19,999 bases of DNA from CAZAYP01 sp964489425 [NCBI: uncultured Verrucomicrobiota bacterium] (GCA_964489425.1 CAZAYP010000084.1:1-19999); one strand, 5' to 3'; shown: positions 7,516 to 14,858, counted from the first letter of the stretch. The notes: generated by a model from the letters alone, not told the origin. Numbers and translations: made by a program.

Positions 7516-8849
7516 GCCCCGCCCTCGCCCTCCGCGGGCGGGCGCGGGGTGACGCGGTCCTGGTATTCCCTGGCGCTGATGACATACGCCCGGAACGGGT
7601 GCATGCCCTTGTCCGGCAGGCGCGCCGCCACCAGCACCGTATCGGCCTGGTAATCCTCCTCCAAAACCTGGCCGGCCTGGCGCAGCGCGGCCATGACCCG
7701 GGCGTCCGCCTGGGGAATTTGCAGGTGGACCACCTCGTTGCGCAGGCGCAGCTCGTCGGCAATCTCCTCGCGCAAGTTCTCCAGGCCGGCGCCGGTCAGG
7801 GCCGACACGGGCACCGCGCGCGCAAAGGCCCGCGCGGTGTTCCGCCAAGCCTCAGGGTCCGGCAACCGGTCCATCTTGTTGAGCACGCCGATGACCGGCT
7901 TGTCGTGCACGCCCAGGTCTTTCAGCACGGCGTTGACCGCCTGGATCTGCCGGTCCGCGTGCGGGTGGGCCGCGTCCACCACGTGCAGCAGGATGTCCGC
8001 CTGGACCACCTCCTCGAGCGTGGCCTGGAACGCCGCCACCAGGTGGTGGGGCAGCTTGTTGATGAACCCGACCGTGTCGGTCAGCAGCGCCGGCTGGTGG
8101 TTGGGCAGGGCCAGCTGCCGCGTGGTCGGGTCCAGCGTGACAAACAGCTGGTCGCGCGTTAACACCTCCGCGCCGGTCAGGTGATTGAGCAGCGTGGACT
8201 TGCCGGCATTGGTGTAGCCCACCAGCGAGATGAGCGCCCAGCCCTGGCGGCGCCGGCCGCGGCGCAGCTCGCGGCGGTGCCGCGTGACCCGGTCCAGCTC
8301 GGCACGGATCCGGTCGATCCGCTCCAGCACCCGGCGCCGGTCGATCTCGATCTGCTGCTCGCCGGGGCCGGCCATGAGCCCGATGCTGCCGCGCTGGCGC
8401 TCAAGGTGGGTCCACATGCGGCGCAGGCGGGGCAGGAAATACTGGTTGCACGCCAGCTCCACCTGCAGCCGCCCTTCCTGGGTGTGGGCGTGCAGCGCAA
8501 ATATATCCAGGATCAGCTGGGTGCGGTCCATGACCCGCGCGGCGGTGATTTTTTCCAGGTTGCGGGCCTGGGCCGGCGACAGGTCTTCATCAAAAATGAG
8601 CAGGCCGGCCTGGAGACCGCGGGCCTGGTCGCCCAGCGCGGCGGCTTTGCCCTTGCCGATGTAGGTCCCGGGATGCGGTTCCGGCATGCGGCAGACCACG
8701 GTTTCGGCCACGGCCAGCCCGCTGGCACGCGCGAGGCGCCCGAGCTCGTCCAGCGAATCCCGCACCTCCCAGGCCGGCGCCCGGCCGAGCTGGACGCCGA
8801 TCAGCAAAGCCCGGTTCGATGCTTCAGATGGCAAGCTGTGCGGGTCCAT
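7512..8849 (-). CDS. hflX: Ribosome-associated GTPase HflX
   Basis: HflX is a GTPase that binds the 50S subunit and splits or rescues stalled ribosomes. The 445 residues carry the N-terminal HflX domain (GTYIGKGKAAAL near 61-72, FDEDLSPAQARNLEK near 86-100), a basic coiled-coil linker (about 165-200) and the G domain. G-domain motifs are Walker A GYTNAGKST (211-219), G3 DTVGF (258-262), G4 NKMD (324-327) and G5 SALTG (349-353). A C-terminal extension follows. The start at 8849 is chosen over an upstream in-frame ATG because a GGGAG lies 4 nt before it and the upstream codons encode non-family, Arg-rich sequence. The gene overlaps the end of miaA by 26 bp and radC by 4 bp. miaA next to hflX is a well-known pairing, also seen in E. 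coli around hfq; no hfq is present here. Confidence 0.95.
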   Translation of the reverse strand: MDPHSLPSEASNRALLIGVQLGRAPAWEVRDSLDELGRLARASGLAVAETVVCRMPEPHPGTYIGKGKAAALGDQARGLQAGLLIFDEDLSPAQARNLEKITAARVMDRTQLILDIFALHAHTQEGRLQVELACNQYFLPRLRRMWTHLERQRGSIGLMAGPGEQQIEIDRRRVLERIDRIRAELDRVTRHRRELRRGRRRQGWALISLVGYTNAGKSTLLNHLTGAEVLTRDQLFVTLDPTTRQLALPNHQPALLTDTVGFINKLPHHLVAAFQATLEEVVQADILLHVVDAAHPHADRQIQAVNAVLKDLGVHDKPVIGVLNKMDRLPDPEAWRNTARAFARAVPVSALTGAGLENLREEIADELRLRNEVVHLQIPQADARVMAALRQAGQVLEEDYQADTVLVAARLPDKGMHPFRAYVISAREYQDRVTPRPPAEGEGGA

Positions 8850-9783
8850 GTTGCTCCCAAAGGTTGTACACCTGCGCGGCCAGGGCCGCCACCTCGCCGG
8901 CGTCCTCCGGCACATCCACCCAGGCCACGGGCACCTGGTGGCGGAACCAGGTCATCTGCCGTTTCGCCAGGCGCCGGGTACGGCTGGCGGTGGTGTCCAT
9001 GGCCGCGTCCCGGGCGCAGGCGCCGTCCAGCACGGCCCACGCCTCGCGGTAGCCAATGGCTTGGCGGGCGGTGGCGGACAGCGCGCCGTAACGGGCGCGC
9101 AGGCCTTGCGCCTCGTCCAGCAAGCCTGCGGCGTACATCGCCGCCACCCGGGCCCGAATCCGGCGGTCGCGATCCGCCGGCGCGGCGCGCAGACCGGCCA
9201 GCGGGGCGCCGGCCGGCACGGCCGGCCAGGACGGACCGGCAGGCACCCCGGCCTGCGCCAGCTCCAGCGCGCGGACAAGGCGGCGCGGATTGGCTTGGTC
9301 TGCCAGCGCGGCATAGCGCGCCGCATCGCATTGCTGCAAGCGGCGCTGCAGTCCCGGCACCCCTTCGACGCGCAACAGCTCCTCCCATTCTTTTCGCAGG
9401 CCGGCGTTGGCCGCCGGCCCGGGCTGGATCCCATGCAAGAGGCATTTTACATACAAGCCGGTGCCGCCCGCAACAATAACCGGACGGCCCGCCGCCCACG
9501 TCGCACGCAGGAACGGTTGCGCCGCGGCCAGGTAATCCGCGACGCTGAACGGCTGGTCCGGGTCCACCAGGTCCAGGCCGCCATAGTCAATGCCCTGCCG
9601 CTCGGCCGGGGCCGGCTTGGCCGTGCCAATGTCCATGCCGCGGTAGACCAGCATGGCATCGGCCGACAGCACGGCCGCACCCATGGTCCGCGCCAGGTGG
9701 TGGGCCACGGCCGTCTTGCCGGTGGCCGTGGGGCCCACCAGGAAAAACGCGCGGCCGGTGCCGGCTGGCAACAGCGCGGACAT
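8824..9783 (-). CDS. miaA: tRNA dimethylallyltransferase MiaA
   Basis: MiaA adds a dimethylallyl group to N6 of adenosine 37 in tRNAs that read codons starting with U. The 319 residues start with a P-loop GPTATGKT (17-24), followed by SADAMLVYRGMDIGTAKP (40-57), which is the family's substrate-binding segment, and VAGGTGLYVK (104-113). Later family motifs are NPRRLVRALE, AIGYREAW and RRLAKRQMTWFR. The ADAMLVY version differs slightly from the common DSMQVY form, but the Asp is kept. The ATG overlaps the lspA stop as TGATG, which suggests translational coupling; no separate Shine-Dalgarno is obvious. Its 3' end overlaps hflX by 26 bp. Confidence 0.95.
   Translation of the reverse strand: MSALLPAGTGRAFFLVGPTATGKTAVAHHLARTMGAAVLSADAMLVYRGMDIGTAKPAPAERQGIDYGGLDLVDPDQPFSVADYLAAAQPFLRATWAAGRPVIVAGGTGLYVKCLLHGIQPGPAANAGLRKEWEELLRVEGVPGLQRRLQQCDAARYAALADQANPRRLVRALELAQAGVPAGPSWPAVPAGAPLAGLRAAPADRDRRIRARVAAMYAAGLLDEAQGLRARYGALSATARQAIGYREAWAVLDGACARDAAMDTTASRTRRLAKRQMTWFRHQVPVAWVDVPEDAGEVAALAAQVYNLWEQHGPAQLAI
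8854..8858 (-). promoter_or_regulatory. Ribosome binding site for hflX
   Basis: GGGAG on the minus strand, 4 nt before the ATG at 8849 and inside the 3' end of miaA. It decides the hflX start against the longer frame beginning at 8915. Confidence 0.6.
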
Positions 9784-10289
9784 CAGGCCGCCGGCGCGGC
9801 CGGGGTGGCGGCCGGCGGCGGCACGGCCAGGGCTTTCCGGCCACGCCGCTCGGCCAGGAACGAAGTGAGCACGTAAATGCCAACGCCCACGCAGATCGCC
9901 GAGTCGGCGATGTTGAACGCGGGCCAATGGTGCCCGGCCACGTGGAAGTCCAGGAAGTCCGTGACCCAGTCGTGGCGGATGCGGTCCAGCACATTGCCGA
10001 GGATCCCCCCGCACAGCAATCCCAGCGCCAGGCTGTGGGCGCGGCTGTTGTTGAGGAAGGACCGCCGGAACACAACCATCAGGACCAGCATCACCAGCGA
10101 GAGCACGGTCAGCGCCAGGTTGTGGCCGCTGAACATGCCCCACGCGGCGCCGGTGTTGCGCAGGTAGGTCAGGTTGAACAAGCCGGGAATGATTGGATGC
10201 GACTCGGCCAGCGCCATCGAGCCGCGCACCCAGGCCTTGGTATACTGATCCGCCACCGTGACCAGGATGGCGACCACCAGCGCCAGCAT
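9783..10289 (-). CDS. lspA: Lipoprotein signal peptidase LspA
   Basis: LspA (signal peptidase II) cleaves signal peptides from diacylglyceryl-modified prolipoproteins in the inner membrane. The 168-residue protein has four hydrophobic segments and the family boxes DQYTKAW (14-20), RNTGAAWGMF (44-53), GGILGNVLDRI (94-104), VTDFLDFH (109-116) and FNIADSAI (125-132). The catalytic aspartates are Asp111 and Asp129, spaced by 18 residues as in E. coli. A short Ala/Pro-rich tail follows the last helix. The start lies one nucleotide after the stop of the dksA-like gene. A putative lipoprotein substrate is encoded at 18706-19302. Confidence 0.96.
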   Translation of the reverse strand: MLALVVAILVTVADQYTKAWVRGSMALAESHPIIPGLFNLTYLRNTGAAWGMFSGHNLALTVLSLVMLVLMVVFRRSFLNNSRAHSLALGLLCGGILGNVLDRIRHDWVTDFLDFHVAGHHWPAFNIADSAICVGVGIYVLTSFLAERRGRKALAVPPPAATPAAPAA

Positions 10290-10290
10290 A

Positions 10291-11037
10291 TCAACCGGCA
10301 GTGTTCAGCCCCGGGCCGAACGGGCGGTAACGGGTTTTGCCCTTTTCCTTTTCGGATTGGCACTTGACGCACATGCGCGCAAAAGGCAGGGCTTTCAGCC
10401 GATCCTTGCTGATCACGCAGGTACAGGTTTCGCACACGCCATAGCTGCCTTCCTCCACCCGCCGCATGGCGTCATCAATTTCGTAAAGGATGTCCTGCTC
10501 GCTGCTGACCAGGTTCAAGGCAAACTCGCGATCAAAATTGTCCGTGCCCTGGTCCGCCATGTGGAAGCTGTAGCTGGACAGGTCGCCGGACGAATCGCGC
10601 TGGGATCGGTTCAGATTGTCACCGGCGAGGAACGTGATCTCGCCGGCAATCCGGTCGCGCAGTTCCTGCAGGGCGGCCAGCAATGTCTTGCGCTCCGCCG
10701 CGTTCAGGCGGGCGCCAACCAGCGGCTTGGCCGGAGGCTTGGCCGCCACCTTGGGTGCGGGCGTGGCCACCGGTTTCGCGGCCGGCTTGGCCGCTGGCTT
10801 GACCGCCGGCTGGGCCGTCACCTTCGGCGCGGGCTTGGCCGTCACCTTCGGCGCAGGCTTGGCCGCCACCTTGGGCGCGGGCTTGGCCGCAGGTTTCGCA
10901 GCAGGCTTGGCAGGCGCCTTGGGCGCGGGCTTGGTCACCGGCTTCGCGGCAGGTTTCTTCATGGCGGGGGCCTTGGACTTGGCGGCCGGCACGGCGGGCG
11001 CTGCTTTTTTGGCTTTTGCTGCATTTTTATTGGCCAT
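10291..11037 (-). CDS. DksA/TraR family zinc-finger protein with histone-H1-like Lys/Pro/Ala tail
   Basis: This 248-residue protein has two very different halves. Residues 1 to about 106 are low complexity, made of Lys, Pro, Ala and Val in repeats such as AKPAPKVT, like the tails of histone-H1-like bacterial proteins. Residues about 110-235 are a DksA/TraR-type domain: a helical segment, an acidic region around DLSSYSFHMADQGTDNFD (152-169), then a C4 zinc finger with Cys202, Cys205, Cys223 and Cys226. Family members bind RNA polymerase through its secondary channel. The ATG at 11037 is preferred over GTG at 11040 because AGGTGA lies directly upstream at a workable distance. The ileS-dksA-lspA order is a conserved neighbourhood in several phyla. 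The tail could bind nucleic acid; that is inference. Confidence 0.88.
   Translation of the reverse strand: MANKNAAKAKKAAPAVPAAKSKAPAMKKPAAKPVTKPAPKAPAKPAAKPAAKPAPKVAAKPAPKVTAKPAPKVTAQPAVKPAAKPAAKPVATPAPKVAAKPPAKPLVGARLNAAERKTLLAALQELRDRIAGEITFLAGDNLNRSQRDSSGDLSSYSFHMADQGTDNFDREFALNLVSSEQDILYEIDDAMRRVEEGSYGVCETCTCVISKDRLKALPFARMCVKCQSEKEKGKTRYRPFGPGLNTAG
10814..10885 (-). repeat. Three tandem 24-bp units encoding AKPAPKVT-like octapeptides
   Basis: Units at 10814-10837, 10838-10861 and 10862-10885 are nearly identical; the first two differ at one base. They lie within a wider Lys/Pro/Ala coding stretch (10720-11037) that holds further degenerate copies, for example near 10741 and 10911. Such a tract can change length by slippage or unequal recombination. 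Confidence 0.8.
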
Positions 11038-11107
11038 CACTCACCTGTTTATTGTGTGTTGCCTGTCTTTTCTACTGCCATTCCGGTGGCCACTTGGGAG
11101 TTCCACC

Positions 11108-11137
11108 GGGCCACGCGAGCACTAAAAAGCGTGGTCC
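11108..11137 (-). other. Stem-loop just after ileS stop codon
   Basis: Arms at 11108-11116 and 11129-11137 pair over 9 positions with one G-T wobble, around a 12-nt loop. It begins right after the ileS stop codon. No T-tract follows on the minus strand, so it is not a classic terminator; it may be an RNA-stability or processing element in the 101-bp ileS/dksA gap. Confidence 0.35.
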
Positions 11138-11138
11138 T

Positions 11139-14100
11139 TTAACACATCCCTTGCTGGCCTGTCAATGGTTCAAGCGGGTTTTTTTCAATTTTTATGGCGC
11201 AAGCATGGCCGTTCAGGTCCCAGGCGGTGCCGCCGGCCGGATCCGTCTCCGCCCACACCGCGTCCGTGGCCAGCGTTTCGGCCATGACATATTCGCGGAA
11301 AGCCTCGAACGCGGCCCGGGCGGCCGGCGTTCCGCCCAGCGCCAGGCGGATGCGCTGGGTCACCTCCAGGTCCGCCTCCTTGCGCATGCTCTGGATCTTG
11401 TTGACCAGCTCGCGCGCCAGCCCTTCCTGCACCAGCGCCGGGGTCAGATCCGTTTCCAGCGCCACCACCAGTTCGCCCGCCGAAGCCACGGCCAGGTGTT
11501 CCTTGGGCCGGCGCTCGATCACCACGTCGCCCGGTCCCACGGCATGCCCGCCGAGCGTGATCGGCTGGCCGCGCAGCAGCGGCTCCAGCGCCTCCAGCGG
11601 CGCCTCTGTGAGCTGGCGGGCCACGTCTTTCATGGCCGGCCCCAGGCGCGGGCCCAAGGCCTTGAAATTGGCCTTGATGCCCAGGTGGACCAGGCCGCGC
11701 TCGTCCTGGTCAAACACCACCTGCTTCACGTTCAGCTCGTCCGCCATCACGTCGGCAAAGCCCCGCAATTCGTCCAGCAACCGCGCGTCGCGGCACACCA
11801 CGTGCAGGGCCGCCAGCGGCTGGCGCACCTTCAGGTTGCGCTCCGCGCGGATCTGCCGGCCCAGCCCCACCACGGTCATGACCGCCTCCATCCGCCGCTC
11901 GAGGTCCGCGTCGCGGCCCGCGCCTGCGCTCAGCGGGAAATCGCACAGGTGGACCGATTCCGGCATGTCCGGCTGGCGCAGGTTGCGGTAGATGGTTTCG
12001 CTGACAAACGGCACGAAAGGCGCCGCCACCTGGCTCAGGCGCAGCAGCACGGTGTACAGGGTCTGGTAGGCCTGGGCCTTGTCGCCGTCGTCCGTGGATT
12101 TCCAGAACCGGCGGCGGCTGCGGCGGATGTACCAGTTGGTGAGATCCTCGATGAACCGCACGAACGGCCGCACCGCCCGCTGCAGGTCATACGCGTCCAT
12201 GGCCGCCACCACCTCCTGGATCAAGCGCTCGAGCGCGCTGAGCACCCAGCGGTCCAGCAGGTTGGCCGAGGGCGCGGCGGCGCCCGGCGCCGGCTGCCAC
12301 TGGTCGATCCGCGCGTAGGTCACGAAGAAGCTGTAGGCGTTCCACCACGGGATGAGCAGGTGGCGCAGCGCGTGCTTGACCCCCTCCTCCGTAAAGCACA
12401 GGTCTTCCGCCCGCACCACGGGCGAATTGATCATGTAGAGCCGCAAGGCGTCGGCGCCGTAGGTGTCAAGGATGAACGCCGGGTCCGGGTAGTTCTTGAG
12501 CCGCTTGCTCATCTTGCGGCCGTCCGCCGCCAGGATCAGGCCGTTGACCACCACGTTGCGGTACGGGCTGCGGCCAAACAGCGCCGTGCCCAGCACCAGC
12601 AGCGTGTAAAACCAGCCCCGCGTCTGGTCCAGTCCCTCGGCGATGAAATGGGCCGGGAAAAACCGGGCCGGGTCGCGGTCGCTCTCAAACGGGTAATGCT
12701 GCTGGGCGTACGGCATGGACCCGGACTCGAACCAGCAGTCCAGCACCTCGGGCGTGCGCCGGTACAGCTTGCCGTGGCGGCGGAACGTGACCTGGTCCAC
12801 CACGTGCTTGTGGAGGTCCGCCACCCGCTGGCCGGACAGCTGCTCCAGCTCGGCGATCGACCCGACGCAGATCATGTCGGACTTGTCTTCCGCCACCCAG
12901 ACCGGGATGCACGATCCCCAGAACCGGTTGCGGCTGATGTTCCAGTCCTTGGCCTCCTTGATCCAGTTGCCGAAGCGCTTCTCGCCCACGTAATCCGGCA
13001 CCCAGTGCACGGCCGCGCTGGCCTCCGCCAACCGGTCGCGCAGGTCTTCCACGCGCACGTACCAGGCCTCGATGGCCCGGTAGATCAGGGGCGTGTCGGT
13101 CCGCTCGCAGAACGGGTAGCTGTGCATGATGGTGGACTGGTGGACCAGCAACCCCTCGCGCTTGAGGTGGTGGATGATCGCCTTGTCCGCCTCCTTGCAG
13201 AACTGGCCCTGGTAATCCGGCGCCTGGGCGGTGAAGGCGCAGTTCTCGTCCAGCGGGTCCACCAGGCCGATCCCCGCGGCCTGGCCCACGCGGAAGTCGT
13301 CCTCGCCGTAGGCCGGCGCGATGTGCACGATCCCCGTGCCCTCGGCCGTGGTGACAAAGGCGTCCGCCAGCACGCAGAACGCGCCCGGGTGCTGGGCAAA
13401 ATACGGGAACATGGGCGCGTACTGCGCCCCGGCCAGGTCGCGGCCCAGGATCCGCCCCACGACCTCGTAGCCGGCGGCGTCCTTGTAATACACCTCCAGG
13501 CGCGACCCGGCCAGGAGGTAGACATTGCCGTCCTCGCGGTCGCGCACCGCCACGTACTCGATATCCGGGCCCACGCACACGGCCAGGTTGCCCGGCAGGG
13601 TCCAGGGCGTGGTGGTCCAGATCAGCGCATAGCACGCGCAGCCGTCCGGCACGGGCAGGTGATGGCGCGTGAGGCGCAGGCGCACGGTGATGGCCGGGTC
13701 CTGCACGTCCTGGTAATTGCTGCCCGCCTCGAAGTTGGAGAGCGGCGTGGTCAGCTTCCAACTGTACGGCATGATGCGGTACGACTTGTAGATCCGCCCC
13801 TGCTCCCACAGCTGCTTGAACACCCACCAGATCGTCTCCATGAACGGCAGGTCCATGGTCTTGTAGTCGTTGTCGAAATCCACCCAGCGGCCCATGCGGT
13901 TGACCGTCTTGCGCCACTCCTGCACGTAGCGCAGGACCATGGAGCGGCAGGTTTCGTTGAACACCGCCACGCCCTTCTCGCGGATGGCCGCGGCGCCGGC
14001 CAGCCCCAGGGCTTCCTGGGCCAGGGCCTCGATGGGCAGCCCATGGCAGTCCCAGCCGAACCGGCGCGCCACGTAGTGGCCGCGCATGGTCTGGTAGCGG

Positions 14101-14306
14101 GGCACGATATCCTTGATCGTTCCGGCCAGCAGGTGGCCGTAGTGCGGCAGGCCCGTGGCAAACGGCGGCCCGTCATAGAAGATGTACTCCTCCGCGCCCC
14201 GGCGCTGAAGCAGCGATTTCCGGAAGGTGTCGTTGGCCTCCCAGAACTGCAGCACAGCCGTTTCCATTTCCGGGAAACTGGCCTTGTTCGAAACCGGTTG
14301 AAACAT
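11139..14306 (-). CDS. ileS: Isoleucyl-tRNA synthetase, type 2 (eukaryote-like)
   Basis: This class I synthetase charges tRNA-Ile and edits misactivated valine. The 1055-residue protein has the HIGH-type motif PHYGH (54-58), the segments GTIKDIVPRY and RRFGWDCHGLPIE, the editing-domain signature WTTTPWTLPGN (230-240) and the KMSKS-type motif KMSKRLKNYPDP (598-609). The KMSKRLKNYPDP form, the length of about 1050 and the lack of a C-terminal zinc ribbon place it with IleS type 2, the form also found in eukaryotes, chlamydiae and spirochaetes and known for low mupirocin sensitivity in some bacteria. The ATG at 14306 is chosen over one at 14345 because of a GGAGG 8 nt upstream. It is the first gene of the long minus-strand operon and has its own promoter-like sequence. 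Confidence 0.96.
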   Translation of the reverse strand: MFQPVSNKASFPEMETAVLQFWEANDTFRKSLLQRRGAEEYIFYDGPPFATGLPHYGHLLAGTIKDIVPRYQTMRGHYVARRFGWDCHGLPIEALAQEALGLAGAAAIREKGVAVFNETCRSMVLRYVQEWRKTVNRMGRWVDFDNDYKTMDLPFMETIWWVFKQLWEQGRIYKSYRIMPYSWKLTTPLSNFEAGSNYQDVQDPAITVRLRLTRHHLPVPDGCACYALIWTTTPWTLPGNLAVCVGPDIEYVAVRDREDGNVYLLAGSRLEVYYKDAAGYEVVGRILGRDLAGAQYAPMFPYFAQHPGAFCVLADAFVTTAEGTGIVHIAPAYGEDDFRVGQAAGIGLVDPLDENCAFTAQAPDYQGQFCKEADKAIIHHLKREGLLVHQSTIMHSYPFCERTDTPLIYRAIEAWYVRVEDLRDRLAEASAAVHWVPDYVGEKRFGNWIKEAKDWNISRNRFWGSCIPVWVAEDKSDMICVGSIAELEQLSGQRVADLHKHVVDQVTFRRHGKLYRRTPEVLDCWFESGSMPYAQQHYPFESDRDPARFFPAHFIAEGLDQTRGWFYTLLVLGTALFGRSPYRNVVVNGLILAADGRKMSKRLKNYPDPAFILDTYGADALRLYMINSPVVRAEDLCFTEEGVKHALRHLLIPWWNAYSFFVTYARIDQWQPAPGAAAPSANLLDRWVLSALERLIQEVVAAMDAYDLQRAVRPFVRFIEDLTNWYIRRSRRRFWKSTDDGDKAQAYQTLYTVLLRLSQVAAPFVPFVSETIYRNLRQPDMPESVHLCDFPLSAGAGRDADLERRMEAVMTVVGLGRQIRAERNLKVRQPLAALHVVCRDARLLDELRGFADVMADELNVKQVVFDQDERGLVHLGIKANFKALGPRLGPAMKDVARQLTEAPLEALEPLLRGQPITLGGHAVGPGDVVIERRPKEHLAVASAGELVVALETDLTPALVQEGLARELVNKIQSMRKEADLEVTQRIRLALGGTPAARAAFEAFREYVMAETLATDAVWAETDPAGGTAWDLNGHACAIKIEKNPLEPLTGQQGMC

Positions 14307-14314
14307 GGTCGTAT

Positions 14315-14319
14315 CCTCC
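14315..14319 (-). promoter_or_regulatory. Ribosome binding site for ileS
   Basis: A perfect GGAGG core on the minus strand, 8 nt before the ATG at 14306. It fixes the start 13 codons inside the longest open frame. Confidence 0.85.
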
Positions 14320-14351
14320 GCCCGTGGGCGATCACAAAAAAACAATGCGCC

Positions 14352-14380
14352 ATACTAGGTCCCGGGCAGCACGATGTAAA
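14352..14380 (-). promoter_or_regulatory. Sigma70-like promoter for the ileS operon
   Basis: On the minus strand TTTACA (14375-14380, 5 of 6 to the -35 consensus) and TAGTAT (14352-14357, 4 of 6 to the -10 consensus) are spaced by 17 nt. Transcription would start near 14345, giving a leader of about 40 nt that contains the GGAGG site. Read by eye only. Confidence 0.5.
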
Positions 14381-14447
14381 CCTATTTCACACCTCGCGCA
14401 ACGCGCCTCATACCATTTCCGCATGAGGATCGGTACGTATCTGGGCT

Positions 14448-14468
14448 CCCCGCCTTTTCAAGGCGGGG
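14448..14468. repeat. Stem-loop inside the MITE-like element (left)
   Basis: Perfect 9-bp arms (CCCCGCCTT and AAGGCGGGG) around a 3-nt loop. It mirrors the right-hand stem-loop at 14559-14577. Confidence 0.8.
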
Positions 14469-14558
14469 GGGACCCGAAGGGTGGGGCGGTTGTTCCGGGT
14501 TCCACCCACCGTGATATCGGGGCGCGGACCATCCACAACCACCCCGGCCTGCGGCCAC

Positions 14559-14577
14559 CCCTCCTTGCAAAGGAGGG
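14559..14577. repeat. Stem-loop inside the MITE-like element (right)
   Basis: Perfect 8-bp arms (CCCTCCTT and AAGGAGGG) around a 3-nt loop. Similar in size and sequence style to the left-hand stem-loop. Confidence 0.8.
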
Positions 14578-14684
14578 AAGCTTGTATGCTTGTTCTCATG
14601 CGAAAATGGTATCAGTCACGCATGGGCTACGCGCTGGCATCAAGGCCAGCAGCCTTTGATTCGTCTCATGCCAATCAGACGATT

Positions 14685-14717
14685 GGCGTTCCCGGGAACG
14701 CCGAGCGTCCGCTCGGC
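14685..14717. repeat. Two overlapping palindromes (intergenic repeat)
   Basis: GGCGTTCCCGGGAACGCC (14685-14702) is a perfect 18-bp palindrome. It overlaps a second inverted repeat, GCCGAGCG and CGCTCGGC (14700-14707 and 14710-14717). The two could form alternative hairpins. The style is that of dispersed intergenic palindromic repeats; copy number cannot be seen here. Confidence 0.7.
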
Positions 14718-14768
14718 AACTGGCCCCCGCCTGCGTCACCGAGGCCTTACCCCTCGCGCAACGCGCAA

Positions 14769-14788
14769 CGCGGGGCGGGAGCCCCGCG
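14769..14788. repeat. GC-rich hairpin
   Basis: Perfect 8-bp arms CGCGGGGC (14769-14776) and GCCCCGCG (14781-14788) with a 4-nt loop, between the palindrome cluster and the terminator. Confidence 0.6.
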
Positions 14789-14801
14789 CCACGTGGCAGG
14801 A

Positions 14802-14836
14802 TAAAAAACAAACGGCCCGGAAAACCGGGCCGTTTG
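14802..14836 (-). terminator. Rho-independent terminator of the secreted-protein operon
   Basis: Perfect 12-bp arms at 14809-14820 and 14825-14836 (CAAACGGCCCGG and its complement) with a 4-nt loop. On the minus strand the stem is followed by a run of six T. It lies 22 bp after the PEP-CTERM gene and should end transcription from 16232 and 15458. Read on the other strand it has no T-tract. Confidence 0.92.
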
Positions 14837-14858
14837 CAAAGAACAAGCTGTCTTGCGA

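Larger units (their letters stand above)
14410..14612. mobile_element. MITE-like non-coding element with 18-bp terminal inverted repeats
   Basis: Positions 14410-14427 and 14595-14612 are inverted copies of each other over 18 bp with one mismatch (ATACCATTTCCGCATGAG against its reverse complement). The 203-bp interior has two short G/C stem-loops placed symmetrically, at 14448-14468 and 14559-14577. There is no transposase-sized reading frame. No clear target-site duplication was found at the ends. The structure fits a MITE or a large palindromic intergenic repeat. A search for further copies in the genome would decide. Confidence 0.5.
14392..14766. repeat. 15-bp direct repeat pair bracketing the MITE-like element and a palindrome cluster
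   Basis: The sequence CCTCGCGCAACGCGC occurs at 14392-14406 and again at 14752-14766, in the same orientation. The 345 bp between them hold the MITE-like element and the palindromes at 14685-14717. Confidence 0.6.

Noticed and set aside
3568-7653. A 1361-codon open frame on the plus strand
   Set aside because: It lies opposite the FGE-like, lpxA, radC and hflX genes, which have clear family motifs. Long antisense frames are common in high-GC DNA, and its translation shows no domain.
10814-10885. Tandem 24-bp units as a CRISPR array
   Set aside because: The units have no spacers and lie inside a coding region for a Lys/Pro/Ala tail.
11016-14426. An 1136-codon open frame on the plus strand
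   Set aside because: It is the antisense shadow of ileS, whose motifs are unmistakable; the translation is His/Arg/Ala-rich without recognisable features.
14324-14811. Several short frames over the repeat region
   Set aside because: They run through the MITE-like element and palindromes, and their translations only reflect the stem-loop sequences.
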